Origin: RGIG1828 sp045654685
Lineage (GTDB): Bacteria > Bacillota > Clostridia > UMGS1810
Direction of reading: 5' to 3'
Length of the DNA stretch: 64,000 bases
NCBI GenBank assembly: GCA_045654685.1
Contig: JAZONV010000100.1
Coordinates: 1-64,000 of the forward strand
How positions within the stretch are numbered: position 1 is the first letter of the stretch; the number at the start of each line of letters is the position of its first letter. This document shows positions 1 to 9,146 of the stretch, piece after piece. The notes under the pieces were generated by a model, which was given only the letters and a program-made list of their open reading frames with translations, did no database searches and was not told the DNA's origin. A program made the translations under genes and the position numbers.

Positions 1-1640
1 GTGAAGGAAACAGCCGTGACTCCGCTGCAAGTCTTGTGTTCAGAGGTACAACACTCGCAAGTGACACCGGAGCAACCTACGGAACACTTCCCAACAATGT
101 ATGGTATAGAATAAAATTCACTTTAGACACTGCCACAAGCACCATATATACTTCTGTAAACGGTGCAGTTGTGTATACAGATGTAACAGGCATGAGCTCA
201 CTTTTTAGTGTTCTTTATCAGCAGGCTGATGATTCACCGGTAAGAATTGATAATATTAAATATGTTGTAAAGAGTGAATCTTCAGATGTTCCCACACCTC
301 CCGATGAACCGGGCGATGATACTCAGGAATTTTCACCGATTCCCGGAGTAGGTAGCACAGATATAGAAATTCCTCTTTCTGACGTTGAAGGAACAATCAT
401 ATACAAAAACGGAGATTTCTCATCCGGAACATATGTTTCATCTTCAGCAAAGCAACTCGACTCCATGATTTTCCAGGACAAGGGCGCAAGTAGTGTGGGA
501 ACAGACGAAACAAGCGGTTCTGTTTTCTCGTTTGGCACACAGGGCTTCCTGACAACAGAAAATGCACTGAATGCATATGTTCAGGAAAACGGAAATGTTT
601 CCGGAACAATCCAGGAACTGACATTTGATATAAAGGTTTCAAGCGGACTTGCATACCTTTATCCGTGCACCGAAGGAAACAACCGTGACTGGGCTCCAAG
701 TCTTGTATTCAGAGGTACAACACTTACAAATGACAGCGACGAAACAATCTACGGACAACTTCCTAACAATGTATGGTACAGAGTAAAATTCACTTTTGAC
801 ACTGCCACAGGAACTGTATATACTTCTGTAAATGGTGCGGTTGTATTTGAAGGTGTATCAGATGTTCTTACAAATTCACTTTATAGTGTTCTTTATCAAT
901 CAACTGAAGATTCAATAGTTTGCATTGATAATATTAAATACGCAATAAAAAGTGAATCTTCAGATGATCCTTCAACTCCACCGACTACTCCCGATGAACC
1001 GGAAGATGATACTCAGGAGTTTTTACCGGTTGCCGGAGTTGGCAGCACAGATATAAAAGTTCCCCTTTCTGACGTTGAAGGAACAATCATATATAAAAAC
1101 GGACAATTCTCATCCGAAACATTCGTTACATCTGAGGGTAAACAACTTGATGCAATGTTCTATCAGGAACTGGGTACAAGCAGTGTGGGAACAGACAGAG
1201 CAAACGGTTCTACTTTTTCATTTGGTAAACAAGGGTATTTGACACCCAAAAATGCTCTTGATACTTATGCTCTTGATAACGGAAATGTTCCCGGTGCAAT
1301 TCACGAACTGACATTTGATATCAAGTTTTCAAGTGGACTTGTATTCATTTATCCGTGCGGTGGAGGAAATGCCCGTGACAACGCTGCAAGTCTTGTATTT
1401 AGGGGTACAACACTTGCAAATGACAATGGTGCAGAATACGGAACGCTTCCACTGAATAAATGGTACAGAATAAAATTCACTGTAGACACATCCAAAGCCA
1501 TTGCATATACTTCTGTAAATGGTGCGGTTGTACATAAAGGTGAAACAGTAAATCTTGCAAGTTCACTTTATAGTGTTCTTTTCCAAAAGACTGATGATAC
1601 AACATTTAGCATTGATAATGTTAAATACGTAATAAAAGGC
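1..1640 (+). repeat. Tandem ~690-bp coding repeats (~230 aa units)
   Basis: The same segment recurs in frame. TCTTGT followed by the FRGTTL codons lies at about 32, 701 and 1391. The GVGSTDI-PLSDVEGTIIYKNG segment starts near 349 and 1039, exactly 690 bp apart. Units are similar at DNA level as well as in protein, which suggests recent duplication or ongoing homogenisation. Confidence 0.8.
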
Positions 1641-2231
1641 AGCACAGAGATAGAATCTGTTTCTGTCAGCGGAAACACTGTTTCGGCTTTGACAAATGAC
1701 AAACTGGTAACAGTAAAAGATGGGAAAGACATAGATTTTTCAAAACTTGTATCACTTTATTGCGGAACTGATGAAGTTGCCGTTGACAGCATTTCCTATG
1801 ACGCAACCAAAAAAGAATTTACAATCAAAACAAAGAAACCCCTCATTTCCGCTTTTGAATATACAATAAAACTTTCAGATACAATAGTTTCCGAAACCGG
1901 AATATATGTACGAGAAAATTATGAGTATAACTTCAAAATTCCTTCTATGGCATTTGATATAAATGAAGTTTGGAAGGATGGAAGTTCAATCAAGGCAACT
2001 GTTGTAAATACAACAGGACGTGAAAAAACTGTTGTAATGGTTGTAGTTGGTAAAAATGAAAACGGAGCAATCACTTCAATGATTTCAACATCAAAAACTG
2101 TTGTCGGTGAAGATGGACTGGAGTTGCAGCTTACGCCGGATGATGAAAATGCAGTGACTTTTGAAGCCTTTTTCATTGAAAACTGGGAAACAGGTATTCC
2201 TGTTAAAGGCGTAGTATATAAAGGATTTTAA
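1..2231 (+). CDS. Large repeat-containing surface protein, 5' end outside window
   Basis: The reading frame is open from base 3, and the first residues (EGNSRDSAASLVFRG) match the interior of later repeats (GNNRDWAPSLVFRG, GNARDNAASLVFRG). The GTG at 36 is therefore not the start; the gene begins upstream of the window. About 742 residues are visible. They contain the end of one ~230-residue unit and two full units, joined by Pro/Thr/Asp/Glu-rich linkers (for example near nt 285-330 and 965-1020). Each unit ends in beta-rich sequence (WYRIKFTLD, YTSVNGAVV, IDNIKY) that resembles LamG/concanavalin-like lectin domains; that fold assignment is inference. A C-terminal part from about nt 1650 looks like an SbsA-type Ig-like domain followed by a beta-rich tail ending at VYKGF. 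Extracellular location is inferred from composition and from the SLH-protein neighbours. No catalytic motif is visible. Confidence 0.75.
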   Translation, partial: EGNSRDSAASLVFRGTTLASDTGATYGTLPNNVWYRIKFTLDTATSTIYTSVNGAVVYTDVTGMSSLFSVLYQQADDSPVRIDNIKYVVKSESSDVPTPPDEPGDDTQEFSPIPGVGSTDIEIPLSDVEGTIIYKNGDFSSGTYVSSSAKQLDSMIFQDKGASSVGTDETSGSVFSFGTQGFLTTENALNAYVQENGNVSGTIQELTFDIKVSSGLAYLYPCTEGNNRDWAPSLVFRGTTLTNDSDETIYGQLPNNVWYRVKFTFDTATGTVYTSVNGAVVFEGVSDVLTNSLYSVLYQSTEDSIVCIDNIKYAIKSESSDDPSTPPTTPDEPEDDTQEFLPVAGVGSTDIKVPLSDVEGTIIYKNGQFSSETFVTSEGKQLDAMFYQELGTSSVGTDRANGSTFSFGKQGYLTPKNALDTYALDNGNVPGAIHELTFDIKFSSGLVFIYPCGGGNARDNAASLVFRGTTLANDNGAEYGTLPLNKWYRIKFTVDTSKAIAYTSVNGAVVHKGETVNLASSLYSVLFQKTDDTTFSIDNVKYVIKGSTEIESVSVSGNTVSALTNDKLVTVKDGKDIDFSKLVSLYCGTDEVAVDSISYDATKKEFTIKTKKPLISAFEYTIKLSDTIVSETGIYVRENYEYNFKIPSMAFDINEVWKDGSSIKATVVNTTGREKTVVMVVVGKNENGAITSMISTSKTVVGEDGLELQLTPDDENAVTFEAFFIENWETGIPVKGVVYKGF

Positions 2232-2269
2232 AATCAGATTAAGATATGTAAGAAAGGATGACTAGCAAA

Positions 2270-3958
2270 ATGAAAAACTCAAAAATAACAATTTTTCTGT
2301 CCGTAATTTTATGTCTTTGTCTGTCAGTTCCTTGTGCTTTGGCAAGTGATTTTATAAATGCCTCACACATACTTGCAACAAATTCAATAAAGATAAGCGG
2401 AATTGTCGGTGATTCTGCCGGAACGGCCTTAAGCCTGAATATGGCTTTGGAAGATTCTGTAAAAGAAAACGGCGATGTTTTGGCATTTCCTTTTTCAGAC
2501 AGCAACAAACCCATATTGTCATATGTTACACAAACAGGTGATAATGGAGCTTTTTCGGAGGAAATAATTATACCAGACACCATTGAAGCAGGTTCGTATT
2601 ATTTCTACGCAATGTCGGGTGAAGGCTCACAGTATGTGAATTTCTATGTTCTTGATCCACAAGATGCACAGGAAGTACTGGACAAATTCAATGAAGAAAC
2701 AAATCCTTCATCTCTGAACTCCTACATTTCCGTAGATGGAACAATGGAAAAAATAGGGTATTCTTCGGATAAAATCAGCTCATACTATGACACAATTTCG
2801 GATTACACAATTTTTGCAAAAGGCGAAGGATACACACTTGACACTCTCCGTGATGCTATAGACAGAAGCGTAGCACTTGAAAAAGCAAAGAATGGAGAAA
2901 ATATTTCTGCACTCATGAGTGAATATGCAACTGCGTTTGGCGGAACATATGATGATTATGCAAAACTTTCACAAGATGAAAAATCCTGTTTCGAAAGTCT
3001 TATGAGAAGCATTGACTATAAAAAAGACGGAGTATCTCTTGAACTTTCAAAACTTATTGTTGTTGCAAAAGCACATTCCTCATCATCTTTGTGGTCAGAT
3101 ATGAAAGAATTTGTGACAGATAATGCAGATGTAATCGGAGCAGATATCGAACAGGGTAGTGATTATGCGTCAATTCCATTGAAGAATCAACCCGACGTAT
3201 TTTCAAAAATGATGAAAAACGTAAAAAATGTGTCTACAATATCAGAAATAAAAAAATGTTTTGATGACGCGGTAAAAGCAGTCAAAAAAGATGTTGCATC
3301 CAACAATAGCGGTGCCGGTGGTTCCGGCGGCGGTGGCGGAGGAACCTCTACAATTTTTGGGGATGTTAATGTTGGCATGGTTCCCGATGTCAAAACCGAA
3401 GATGAAAAATTTACCGGCGGATTTTCAGATACATATAACCACTATTCAATGGAAGCAGTAAAGTATCTTTCCGACAAAAAGATTATCAACGGATACGGAG
3501 ACGGAACATTCAGACCTGATAACTTTGTTACCAGAGCTGAATTTGCAAAAATGATTTGTACTGCATTTCTTATTGAGGGAGAAAATGAAGTTTCATTCAC
3601 CGATGTCAATAAATCCGACTGGTATTATGACAGCATAACTAATCTTGCCGCGCAGGGTATTTTGCTTGGTGACGGTACACTTTTCAGACCTGATGAACTC
3701 ATTATGAGACAGGATGCAACACTCATTATTGCAAGAATACTTTCGTACTTTGGTTTTGAATATGAAAATGATTCCACAGTATTTGCAGATGATGCCTACA
3801 TTTCAGACTATGCCGCAGATGCAGTTTCCAAAATGAAAAATGCAGGAATTGTTGTCGGCAACGGCTTGAATTTCAATCCTCTCTCCGATATAACAAGAGG
3901 TGAGGCTGCTGTTTTGGTATACAGAGCATTTAATGAAAGAATGGAGGCGGTACAATGA
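2270..3958 (+). CDS. SLH-domain cell surface protein
   Basis: Secreted protein of 562 residues. ATG 2270 is chosen over ATG 2258 because the ribosome binding site AGAAAGGA (2251-2258) covers the earlier codon. Residues 1-26 form a signal peptide (basic MKNSK, hydrophobic core, cleavage near ALA). A beta-type segment follows (ISGIVGDSAG), then a mostly helical region. A Gly/Ser-rich linker sits at about 344-360. Three SLH repeats are near 388, 442 and 504; recognisable pieces are GYGDGTFRPDNFVTRAEFAK, FTDVNKSDWYYD and a diverged third copy ending ITRGEAAVLVYRAF. SLH domains bind pyruvylated secondary cell-wall polymer, so this protein is probably anchored to the wall by its C-terminus. The stop overlaps the next start (ATGA), so the two genes are translationally coupled. 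The role of the N-terminal region is unknown. Confidence 0.88.
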   Translation: MKNSKITIFLSVILCLCLSVPCALASDFINASHILATNSIKISGIVGDSAGTALSLNMALEDSVKENGDVLAFPFSDSNKPILSYVTQTGDNGAFSEEIIIPDTIEAGSYYFYAMSGEGSQYVNFYVLDPQDAQEVLDKFNEETNPSSLNSYISVDGTMEKIGYSSDKISSYYDTISDYTIFAKGEGYTLDTLRDAIDRSVALEKAKNGENISALMSEYATAFGGTYDDYAKLSQDEKSCFESLMRSIDYKKDGVSLELSKLIVVAKAHSSSSLWSDMKEFVTDNADVIGADIEQGSDYASIPLKNQPDVFSKMMKNVKNVSTISEIKKCFDDAVKAVKKDVASNNSGAGGSGGGGGGTSTIFGDVNVGMVPDVKTEDEKFTGGFSDTYNHYSMEAVKYLSDKKIINGYGDGTFRPDNFVTRAEFAKMICTAFLIEGENEVSFTDVNKSDWYYDSITNLAAQGILLGDGTLFRPDELIMRQDATLIIARILSYFGFEYENDSTVFADDAYISDYAADAVSKMKNAGIVVGNGLNFNPLSDITRGEAAVLVYRAFNERMEAVQ

Positions 3959-6651
3959 AAAAAATAATATCAATATTTCTTGCAATGATGCTTCTCGTTT
4001 CTTCAATGTCGGTTTTTGCCGAAAGTCAGATTCCGGAAGATGTGACAGAAGAAGCAAATCCTCTTCCGACACTTTCTAATGAGGAAATCAATAATGCGAA
4101 CATATCAAAAGAGCTTCTTGATGCAGCAGGAATCACAACTTCTTTTTCTGTCTTATTAAACGAGCATGTGACTCGTGCGCAGTTTATTGAAGCAGTTATG
4201 AGTGCATTTTCTTTCAGTAAATTCGAAACAGATGAACTTTCTTTTTATGATGTTTCAAAAAATGATTCATTTGCATGGGCTTTAAGTTATGCTCTTGATT
4301 TTGGAATTATCTCCCAAGGCACACATTTTCGCCCGAATGATCCCATAACATACTATGAAGCATGCAAAATTATGACTGTTGCACTTGGATATGAGCCCGA
4401 ATGTGCACGCAAGGGCGGATGGCCTTTTGGATATCTCTATGTTGCAGATGAACTTAATATACTTCTTAATACTGATATTCATTCAAATGAACCTCTCACT
4501 GTCGGAACTTGCTATCAGATGATTCGTAATATGGCTGAAGCTGATATGAGAATGATAGATTCAATAGCAGTTAAAAATCCCGATTATGTAGTATCATATG
4601 AAGGAAACAAAAACCTTCTTGAAAGGTTTTATAAGTGGAACAAAATTGATGACATAGTATATGCAAACGATCGTACTCATATGAATTCAAGTTCAGCTTA
4701 TGAAAGTGATGGCTTTATAAAAGTCGGTGATTCTTCATATTTGTGCAATGAAAATATACTTATCGGTTCACGTATTGAAGGATATTGGCAGGAAATTGAA
4801 GGACAGAAAGTTATAAAGTTTTTTGAAATCAAATCAAAATCTCTCACTCTTTACAGAAGTGATGAGCCTGTATTTGAAAAGAATAAAATCACATATTATG
4901 ACGGCAAAAAAGAAAAGACTGCGAAACTTTCAGATACCTATGCAACCATATATAATGGCAAAGCATCATTCAATGTAAAAAAAGAAGACTATGATTTTGA
5001 GGTTGGAAAAATCATTCTCGTAAATTCGGACGCTGATTCAGAATATGAAGTTGTATATCTCTATAGTGGTGACATTGCATATGCGGATGTCGTAGATGGA
5101 GTATATAAAACCGTTATAGATACATTCATAAGACCCGGAGAAACACGTACAAAAGTTTTTGATGAAAATTCCAACGATATTATCTATAATGTTTTATCAG
5201 ATGGAGAGAAAATTTCTTTGAGCAGTATTGACGAAGGTTCTGTGTTTGAGTTTTATGAATCTTATGACAAGAAATATGTAGAGATTAATCTCCTGAACAA
5301 TAAAATAAATGGAACAGTTACCGGAAGAAGTGATAAGACAATATATATTGACGATGTTGAATATGAATGTACTCCGTATTTCCGAAATCGTTATATGGAA
5401 AGTCTTCCGACAAAAGAGGCGGGAACGTTTATGCTTACAAATGACGGTTCTCTTGCGGCAATTATTTCAGGTAGTTCCGGCGAAAGTACGCTTGCCCTTA
5501 TAACAGGTGTTAAACCTGCCGGCGGACTTGACTCCGGCGTGATGGTACAGGTATTCACCCAGCACGGACTTAAGCTTGTCCACAAGACAAAAGATACAAT
5601 CAGAATAAATGATAATTTTCAGATTTCAAGCCAAAATCTTGAATCATATCTCTCTGATGATGGCGTAACCCTTGTACGTTACAACGTAAATGCAGATAAT
5701 GAAATCACTTCAATCTGGCTTCCGGAAGAAAAAGCTGACAATCAGAAAGACAGTATATACAGACCCGGTGTCGATAACGCCAATACACTTCGTCCTTATG
5801 TAATTGAAGGTCTCAACCCTGATGATACAGTATACTATAAAATTTTTGGTACCTTTGTTCCTCATTTCACAATAGATTCAAATTCAACAGTCTTTATTGT
5901 TAATCTGGCAGAGGGTGTATCTGAAGAAGATAAATATTCCATCGGTTCCACAGAGTCATGGAAGAACGATTCTCAACATGCTTTTTCAACGCTTCATCCC
6001 TACAACGTAAGTTCAGCGGGAAGAGCAGATGTTTTCATTATGAAAACTGAAGCTGTCGACGAATATATTGATGGTGAAAAAGGTACAGGCGGAATAATAT
6101 ATGATATCACACATGCGCTTGACAAAAAAGGTGAGAAAGCGCTTAAAGTCTCTGTCTGCTCCAATAATACATATAATACTGTGTATCTTTCAGAAAAACA
6201 TAAAGATTATGTTAAAGCCACAAATCCGAATTCTGACCTTTATCTTGAAATAGGCGATTATATTATGTGTAAAACCGATATTTACTCAAATATAGCAACT
6301 ATCAGAAAAGATTTTGACTACAGTAAATCGAATATTAATGATTCCTTAGAATCAACTGACGATAACCGCTCACTTGTATACTACTATGGTGAACTTCTTT
6401 CTCTGGAAAATGAAACTTTCTCAATTGCACTCATAGATTCATCTTCCGTAACGAAAACAGGAAATATTGTAATTATGGCGCAGTATATGGAAGCTCCCAG
6501 CGAAAGCTTCTGGATTCTTGAAAATGGTAAAAAAGTCAAAGTTTCAACACAGGCATTAAGTGCACTTCCGAAATATGCGGATCGCGGATACAAAGTCTTT
6601 ATAAGAACCAGATATGCGGATATTGCAGAACTGTGTATTTATGCTCAGTAA
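3955..6651 (+). CDS. Large secreted protein with N-terminal SLH-like repeats
   Basis: 898 residues, starting at ATG 3955 inside the ATGA overlap with the previous stop. Residues 1-22 are a signal peptide ending VFA. Residues ~60-147 hold one and a half to two SLH-like repeats (HVTRAQFIEAVMSAF; FYDVSKNDSFAWALSYALDFG; RPNDPITYYEACKIMTVALG). The remaining ~700 residues are beta-rich and repetitive in style, with recurring short sequences such as ITYYDGKKEKT, INGTVTGRSDKTIYIDDVEYEC and EGLNPDDTVYYKIFG. I recognise no enzyme motif in them. SLH is at the N-terminus here but at the C-terminus in the upstream partner. The protein is probably an S-layer-associated structural or adhesive protein. A strong terminator follows the stop. 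Confidence 0.85.
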   Translation: MKKIISIFLAMMLLVSSMSVFAESQIPEDVTEEANPLPTLSNEEINNANISKELLDAAGITTSFSVLLNEHVTRAQFIEAVMSAFSFSKFETDELSFYDVSKNDSFAWALSYALDFGIISQGTHFRPNDPITYYEACKIMTVALGYEPECARKGGWPFGYLYVADELNILLNTDIHSNEPLTVGTCYQMIRNMAEADMRMIDSIAVKNPDYVVSYEGNKNLLERFYKWNKIDDIVYANDRTHMNSSSAYESDGFIKVGDSSYLCNENILIGSRIEGYWQEIEGQKVIKFFEIKSKSLTLYRSDEPVFEKNKITYYDGKKEKTAKLSDTYATIYNGKASFNVKKEDYDFEVGKIILVNSDADSEYEVVYLYSGDIAYADVVDGVYKTVIDTFIRPGETRTKVFDENSNDIIYNVLSDGEKISLSSIDEGSVFEFYESYDKKYVEINLLNNKINGTVTGRSDKTIYIDDVEYECTPYFRNRYMESLPTKEAGTFMLTNDGSLAAIISGSSGESTLALITGVKPAGGLDSGVMVQVFTQHGLKLVHKTKDTIRINDNFQISSQNLESYLSDDGVTLVRYNVNADNEITSIWLPEEKADNQKDSIYRPGVDNANTLRPYVIEGLNPDDTVYYKIFGTFVPHFTIDSNSTVFIVNLAEGVSEEDKYSIGSTESWKNDSQHAFSTLHPYNVSSAGRADVFIMKTEAVDEYIDGEKGTGGIIYDITHALDKKGEKALKVSVCSNNTYNTVYLSEKHKDYVKATNPNSDLYLEIGDYIMCKTDIYSNIATIRKDFDYSKSNINDSLESTDDNRSLVYYYGELLSLENETFSIALIDSSSVTKTGNIVIMAQYMEAPSESFWILENGKKVKVSTQALSALPKYADRGYKVFIRTRYADIAELCIYAQ

Positions 6652-6686
6652 TAATTAAATTACACAAATATTCAAATAAAATTGAA

Positions 6687-6733
6687 AACAAACCGGATTA
6701 CCACGAAACTATGGTAATCCGATTTGTTTTTTC
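6687..6733 (+). terminator. Rho-independent terminator after the SLH genes
   Basis: GGATTACCA (6695-6703) pairs perfectly with TGGTAATCC (6712-6720) around an 8-nt loop. Flanking AACAAA and TTTGTT extend the stem and a T-run follows (6724-6732). It ends the surface-protein operon. Confidence 0.85.
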
Positions 6734-6990
6734 GGCTCTATAATAAATGTTGGGGTGTCCAACAAATAGAGCTCACAAAAAACAAAATAAATTTAAAAAA
6801 AGAGAGTATATTTGTTCAAAATCTGTTATAATGGAATTGACCAGAAACCATAACAGAAGAACAGAATATGCTCTCTTGTCATTACATTAAAGGGCTCTTT
6901 GTCAATAGTTGGGGTCAAAATTGAATAATGGGATTTTTGGTGGTGGTTGCAGCATTTTATGCAGCTGCCTTTCCAATGTCTGATTTTTTT
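6734..6990 (+). mobile_element. Remnants of two ISL3-like insertion sequence left ends
   Basis: Two related end-like sequences lie in the same orientation: GGCTCTATAATAAATGTTGG at 6734 and GGCTCTTTGTCAATAGTTGG at 6893. They share GGCTCT...GTTGGGGT, the style of ISL3-family terminal inverted repeats. After the first end come an extended -10 (TGTTATAAT, 6824-6832) and a short reading frame, ATG 6868 to TGA 6924 (MLSCHYIKGLF...). Its first residues look like the start of an ISL3 transposase before the second end-like sequence interrupts it. No transposase body is present. The rest of the segment holds a small GCAGC/GCTGC hairpin near 6949-6968. The family assignment is from memory of end sequences and is tentative. 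Confidence 0.45.
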
Positions 6991-7039
6991 AAAAATCTGA
7001 AAAAATATTAAAATAAGTGTTTCTTTTTTTGAAAATATA

Positions 7040-7048
7040 TGTTATAAT
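7040..7048 (+). promoter_or_regulatory. Extended -10 promoter for pyrH
   Basis: TGTTATAAT is a perfect extended -10 (TGnTATAAT) about 40 nt upstream of the pyrH start. A poor -35 (TTTCTT) sits 17 bp upstream of it. It lies just after the insertion-sequence remnant, so the operon now has its own promoter at this junction. Confidence 0.55.
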
Positions 7049-7086
7049 AATAAAAATATAATTTAGAGTGGAAAGGAATGTGTATT

Positions 7087-7791
7087 ATGGAACCAAAATA
7101 CAAAAGAATTCTTTTGAAAGTAAGCGGTGAAGCACTTGCAGGAGAAGATAAAACAGGACTTAATGACAAGACTATTGGTTCAATAACAGATAAAATAAAA
7201 GAATGTATTGACCTTGGTGTTCAGATAGCAATAGTTGTTGGAGGAGGAAACTTCTGGAGAGGCAGAACAGGAGAAAACATGGACAGAACACGTGCAGACC
7301 ATATGGGTATGCTTGCAACTGTCATAAATGCTCTTGCACTTCAGGATGCACTTCTTCAAAGAGGTGTGGATACAAGAGTTCAGACCGGAATTGAAATGCG
7401 TCAGATTGCAGAGCCTTACATAAGAGGTAAGGCGGTTCGTCATCTCGAAAAAGGAAGAGTTGTTATTTTTGGATGCGGAAGCGGAAACCCATTCTTCTCA
7501 ACAGATACAGCGGCTGCTCTTCGTGCGGCAGAAATAGATGCAGACATTATTCTTCTTGCAAAAAATGTTGATGCGGTATATGATAGTGATCCAAACGTCA
7601 ACAAAGATGCAAAGAAAATTGAAAATCTCTCATACATAGATGTTTTAAACCGTGGACTTGGTGTTATGGATTCCACAGCAACATCTCTTTGTATGGATAA
7701 TCACATTCCCATAAGAGTGTTTGGTCTCAATGAACCCGATAACATAAGAAAAGTTATTCTTGGGGAAGAAATAGGAACAATAGTAAAATAA
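7087..7791 (+). CDS. pyrH: UMP kinase
   Basis: Phosphorylates UMP to UDP with ATP, the gateway to UTP/CTP and to nucleotide-sugar and dNTP synthesis; cytoplasmic hexamer of the amino-acid-kinase fold. The 234 residues match the family's usual length. Signatures are KVSGEALAG near the N-terminus, GGGNFWRGR in the phosphate loop region, and NPFFSTDTAAALRA with DAVYDSDP in the substrate and ATP region. ATG 7087 is preferred over ATG 7078 because GGAAAGGA (7070-7077) abuts the earlier codon but is well spaced from 7087. It heads pyrH-frr-uppS-cdsA-dxr-rseP. The usual upstream partners rpsB and tsf are absent; insertion-sequence remnants occupy that position. Confidence 0.96.
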   Translation: MEPKYKRILLKVSGEALAGEDKTGLNDKTIGSITDKIKECIDLGVQIAIVVGGGNFWRGRTGENMDRTRADHMGMLATVINALALQDALLQRGVDTRVQTGIEMRQIAEPYIRGKAVRHLEKGRVVIFGCGSGNPFFSTDTAAALRAAEIDADIILLAKNVDAVYDSDPNVNKDAKKIENLSYIDVLNRGLGVMDSTATSLCMDNHIPIRVFGLNEPDNIRKVILGEEIGTIVK

Positions 7792-7828
7792 AAGTATAAT
7801 ATAATTTAAATATATGGAGGAAAAAAAT

Positions 7829-8383
7829 ATGGCAGCAAATATTAATGATTTCGAAACAAAAATGAAAAAATCTATTTCGGTTTTAAACTCTGATCTTGCA
7901 TCAATTAGAGCAGGAAGAGCTAATCCCGGAATACTTGACAAAGTAACTGTTGAATACTATGGAGTTCCAACTCCTCTTACACAGATTGGTAACGTTTCCG
8001 TTCCTGATCCACGTTCAATTCTTATTCAGCCTTGGGATGCAAGCATTTTAAAAGAAGTTGAAAAGGCAATTCTGGCGTCAGATATTGGTATCACACCTAA
8101 TAATGATGGCAAATCTCTTCGTCTTAACTTTCCACCTCTTACAGAAGAAAGAAGAAAAGAACTTGTAAAAGGTATCCATAAAAAGGGTGAAGATTCCAAA
8201 GTTGCAATTCGTTCAATCAGAAGAGATGCAATGGATGCATTCAAGAACGATAAGAAAAACGGAGATCTTACAGAAGATGATCTCAAAAACATTGAAAATG
8301 ATGTTCAGAAACTTACAGATAAGTTTGTGAAAGAAATTGACACTATTGTTGCAGCAAAAGAAAAAGAGATTATGGAAGTATAA
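7829..8383 (+). CDS. frr: Ribosome recycling factor
   Basis: Splits post-termination ribosomes together with EF-G so subunits can be reused; cytoplasmic. The 184 residues are the standard length. Typical sequence includes the N-terminal helix MKKSISVLNSDLASIRAGRA, the segment TVEYYGVPTPLTQIGNVSVP and the C-terminal helix with RRDAMDAFKNDKKNGDLTED. ATG 7829 (MAANINDF) is the start. The in-frame ATG at 7814 overlaps the ribosome binding site GGAGG (7816-7820) and cannot be used with it. It follows pyrH directly, the conserved order in Firmicutes, and is presumably cotranscribed. Confidence 0.97.
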   Translation: MAANINDFETKMKKSISVLNSDLASIRAGRANPGILDKVTVEYYGVPTPLTQIGNVSVPDPRSILIQPWDASILKEVEKAILASDIGITPNNDGKSLRLNFPPLTEERRKELVKGIHKKGEDSKVAIRSIRRDAMDAFKNDKKNGDLTEDDLKNIENDVQKLTDKFVKEIDTIVAAKEKEIMEV

Positions 8384-8387
8384 TAAT

Positions 8388-9140
8388 ATGCTAAACTTTT
8401 TTAAGAAAAAAAACAAAGACATATTTGATCAATTAGATACGAATAACCTTCCGAAACATATCGGTATAATTATGGACGGGAATGGGAGATGGGCAAAGAA
8501 AAGGGGATTACCTCGTAGTGCCGGACATCGCATGGGAGCAAAAGTTCTCGAACAAATCACTCGCGATGCAGGTCATCTTGGAATAAAATTTCTTACCGTA
8601 TATGCATTTTCAACAGAAAACTGGGTTCGACCAAAGGATGAAGTAGATGCATTAATGAAACTGATGACGGAATATCTGGATGATTATCGCCGCCTTATAG
8701 GTGACGATGATATTCGTATACGAATAATTGGCTCAAAAGAAGGTCTTACAGAAGAAATCTTAGAAAAGATTGAAGTTGTCGAAAATGCAACAAAAGATAA
8801 CCGTGCCATAACCCTTAACATCGCCTTGAATTATGGTGGCAGAGATGAGATAGTTCAAAGTGTTAAAACAATTGCCAATATGGTTAAAAACGGCGATGTT
8901 GAACCTGATAATATTAATGAAAAACTTATATCAGAAAATCTATATACAAACTATATGCCGGATCCCGATTTTATCATAAGACCGAGTGGAGAAATGAGAC
9001 TGAGCAATTTCCTTTTATGGCAGAGTGCATATAGTGAATTTTGGTATTCAGACATAAACTGGCCTGATTTTACCAGAGAGGATTTGATTAAGGCTATAGT
9101 TGATTTTCAAAACAGAAACAGACGTTTTGGAGGTGTCTGA
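8388..9140 (+). CDS. uppS: Isoprenyl transferase (undecaprenyl diphosphate synthase)
   Basis: Condenses isopentenyl diphosphate with farnesyl diphosphate to the C55 lipid carrier used for peptidoglycan and wall polymers; membrane-associated cytosolic enzyme. The 250 residues match the family. Motif I is IGIIMDGNGRWAKKRGLPR with the catalytic Asp. Others are FSTENWVRP and, near the end, DFIIRPSGEMRLSNFLLWQ followed by SEFWYSDINWPDF. The start is ATG 8388, 4 bp after the frr stop, with GGAAG at 8374-8378. The frame extends upstream inside frr but without a suitable ribosome binding site. It precedes cdsA, another lipid-precursor gene. Confidence 0.96.
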   Translation: MLNFFKKKNKDIFDQLDTNNLPKHIGIIMDGNGRWAKKRGLPRSAGHRMGAKVLEQITRDAGHLGIKFLTVYAFSTENWVRPKDEVDALMKLMTEYLDDYRRLIGDDDIRIRIIGSKEGLTEEILEKIEVVENATKDNRAITLNIALNYGGRDEIVQSVKTIANMVKNGDVEPDNINEKLISENLYTNYMPDPDFIIRPSGEMRLSNFLLWQSAYSEFWYSDINWPDFTREDLIKAIVDFQNRNRRFGGV

Positions 9141-9146
9141 TTACAA

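Noticed and set aside
1..1640. Repeats at the window start as a possible CRISPR or satellite array
   Set aside because: The repeats are long (about 690 bp), in frame and protein-coding, with no short repeat-spacer pattern.
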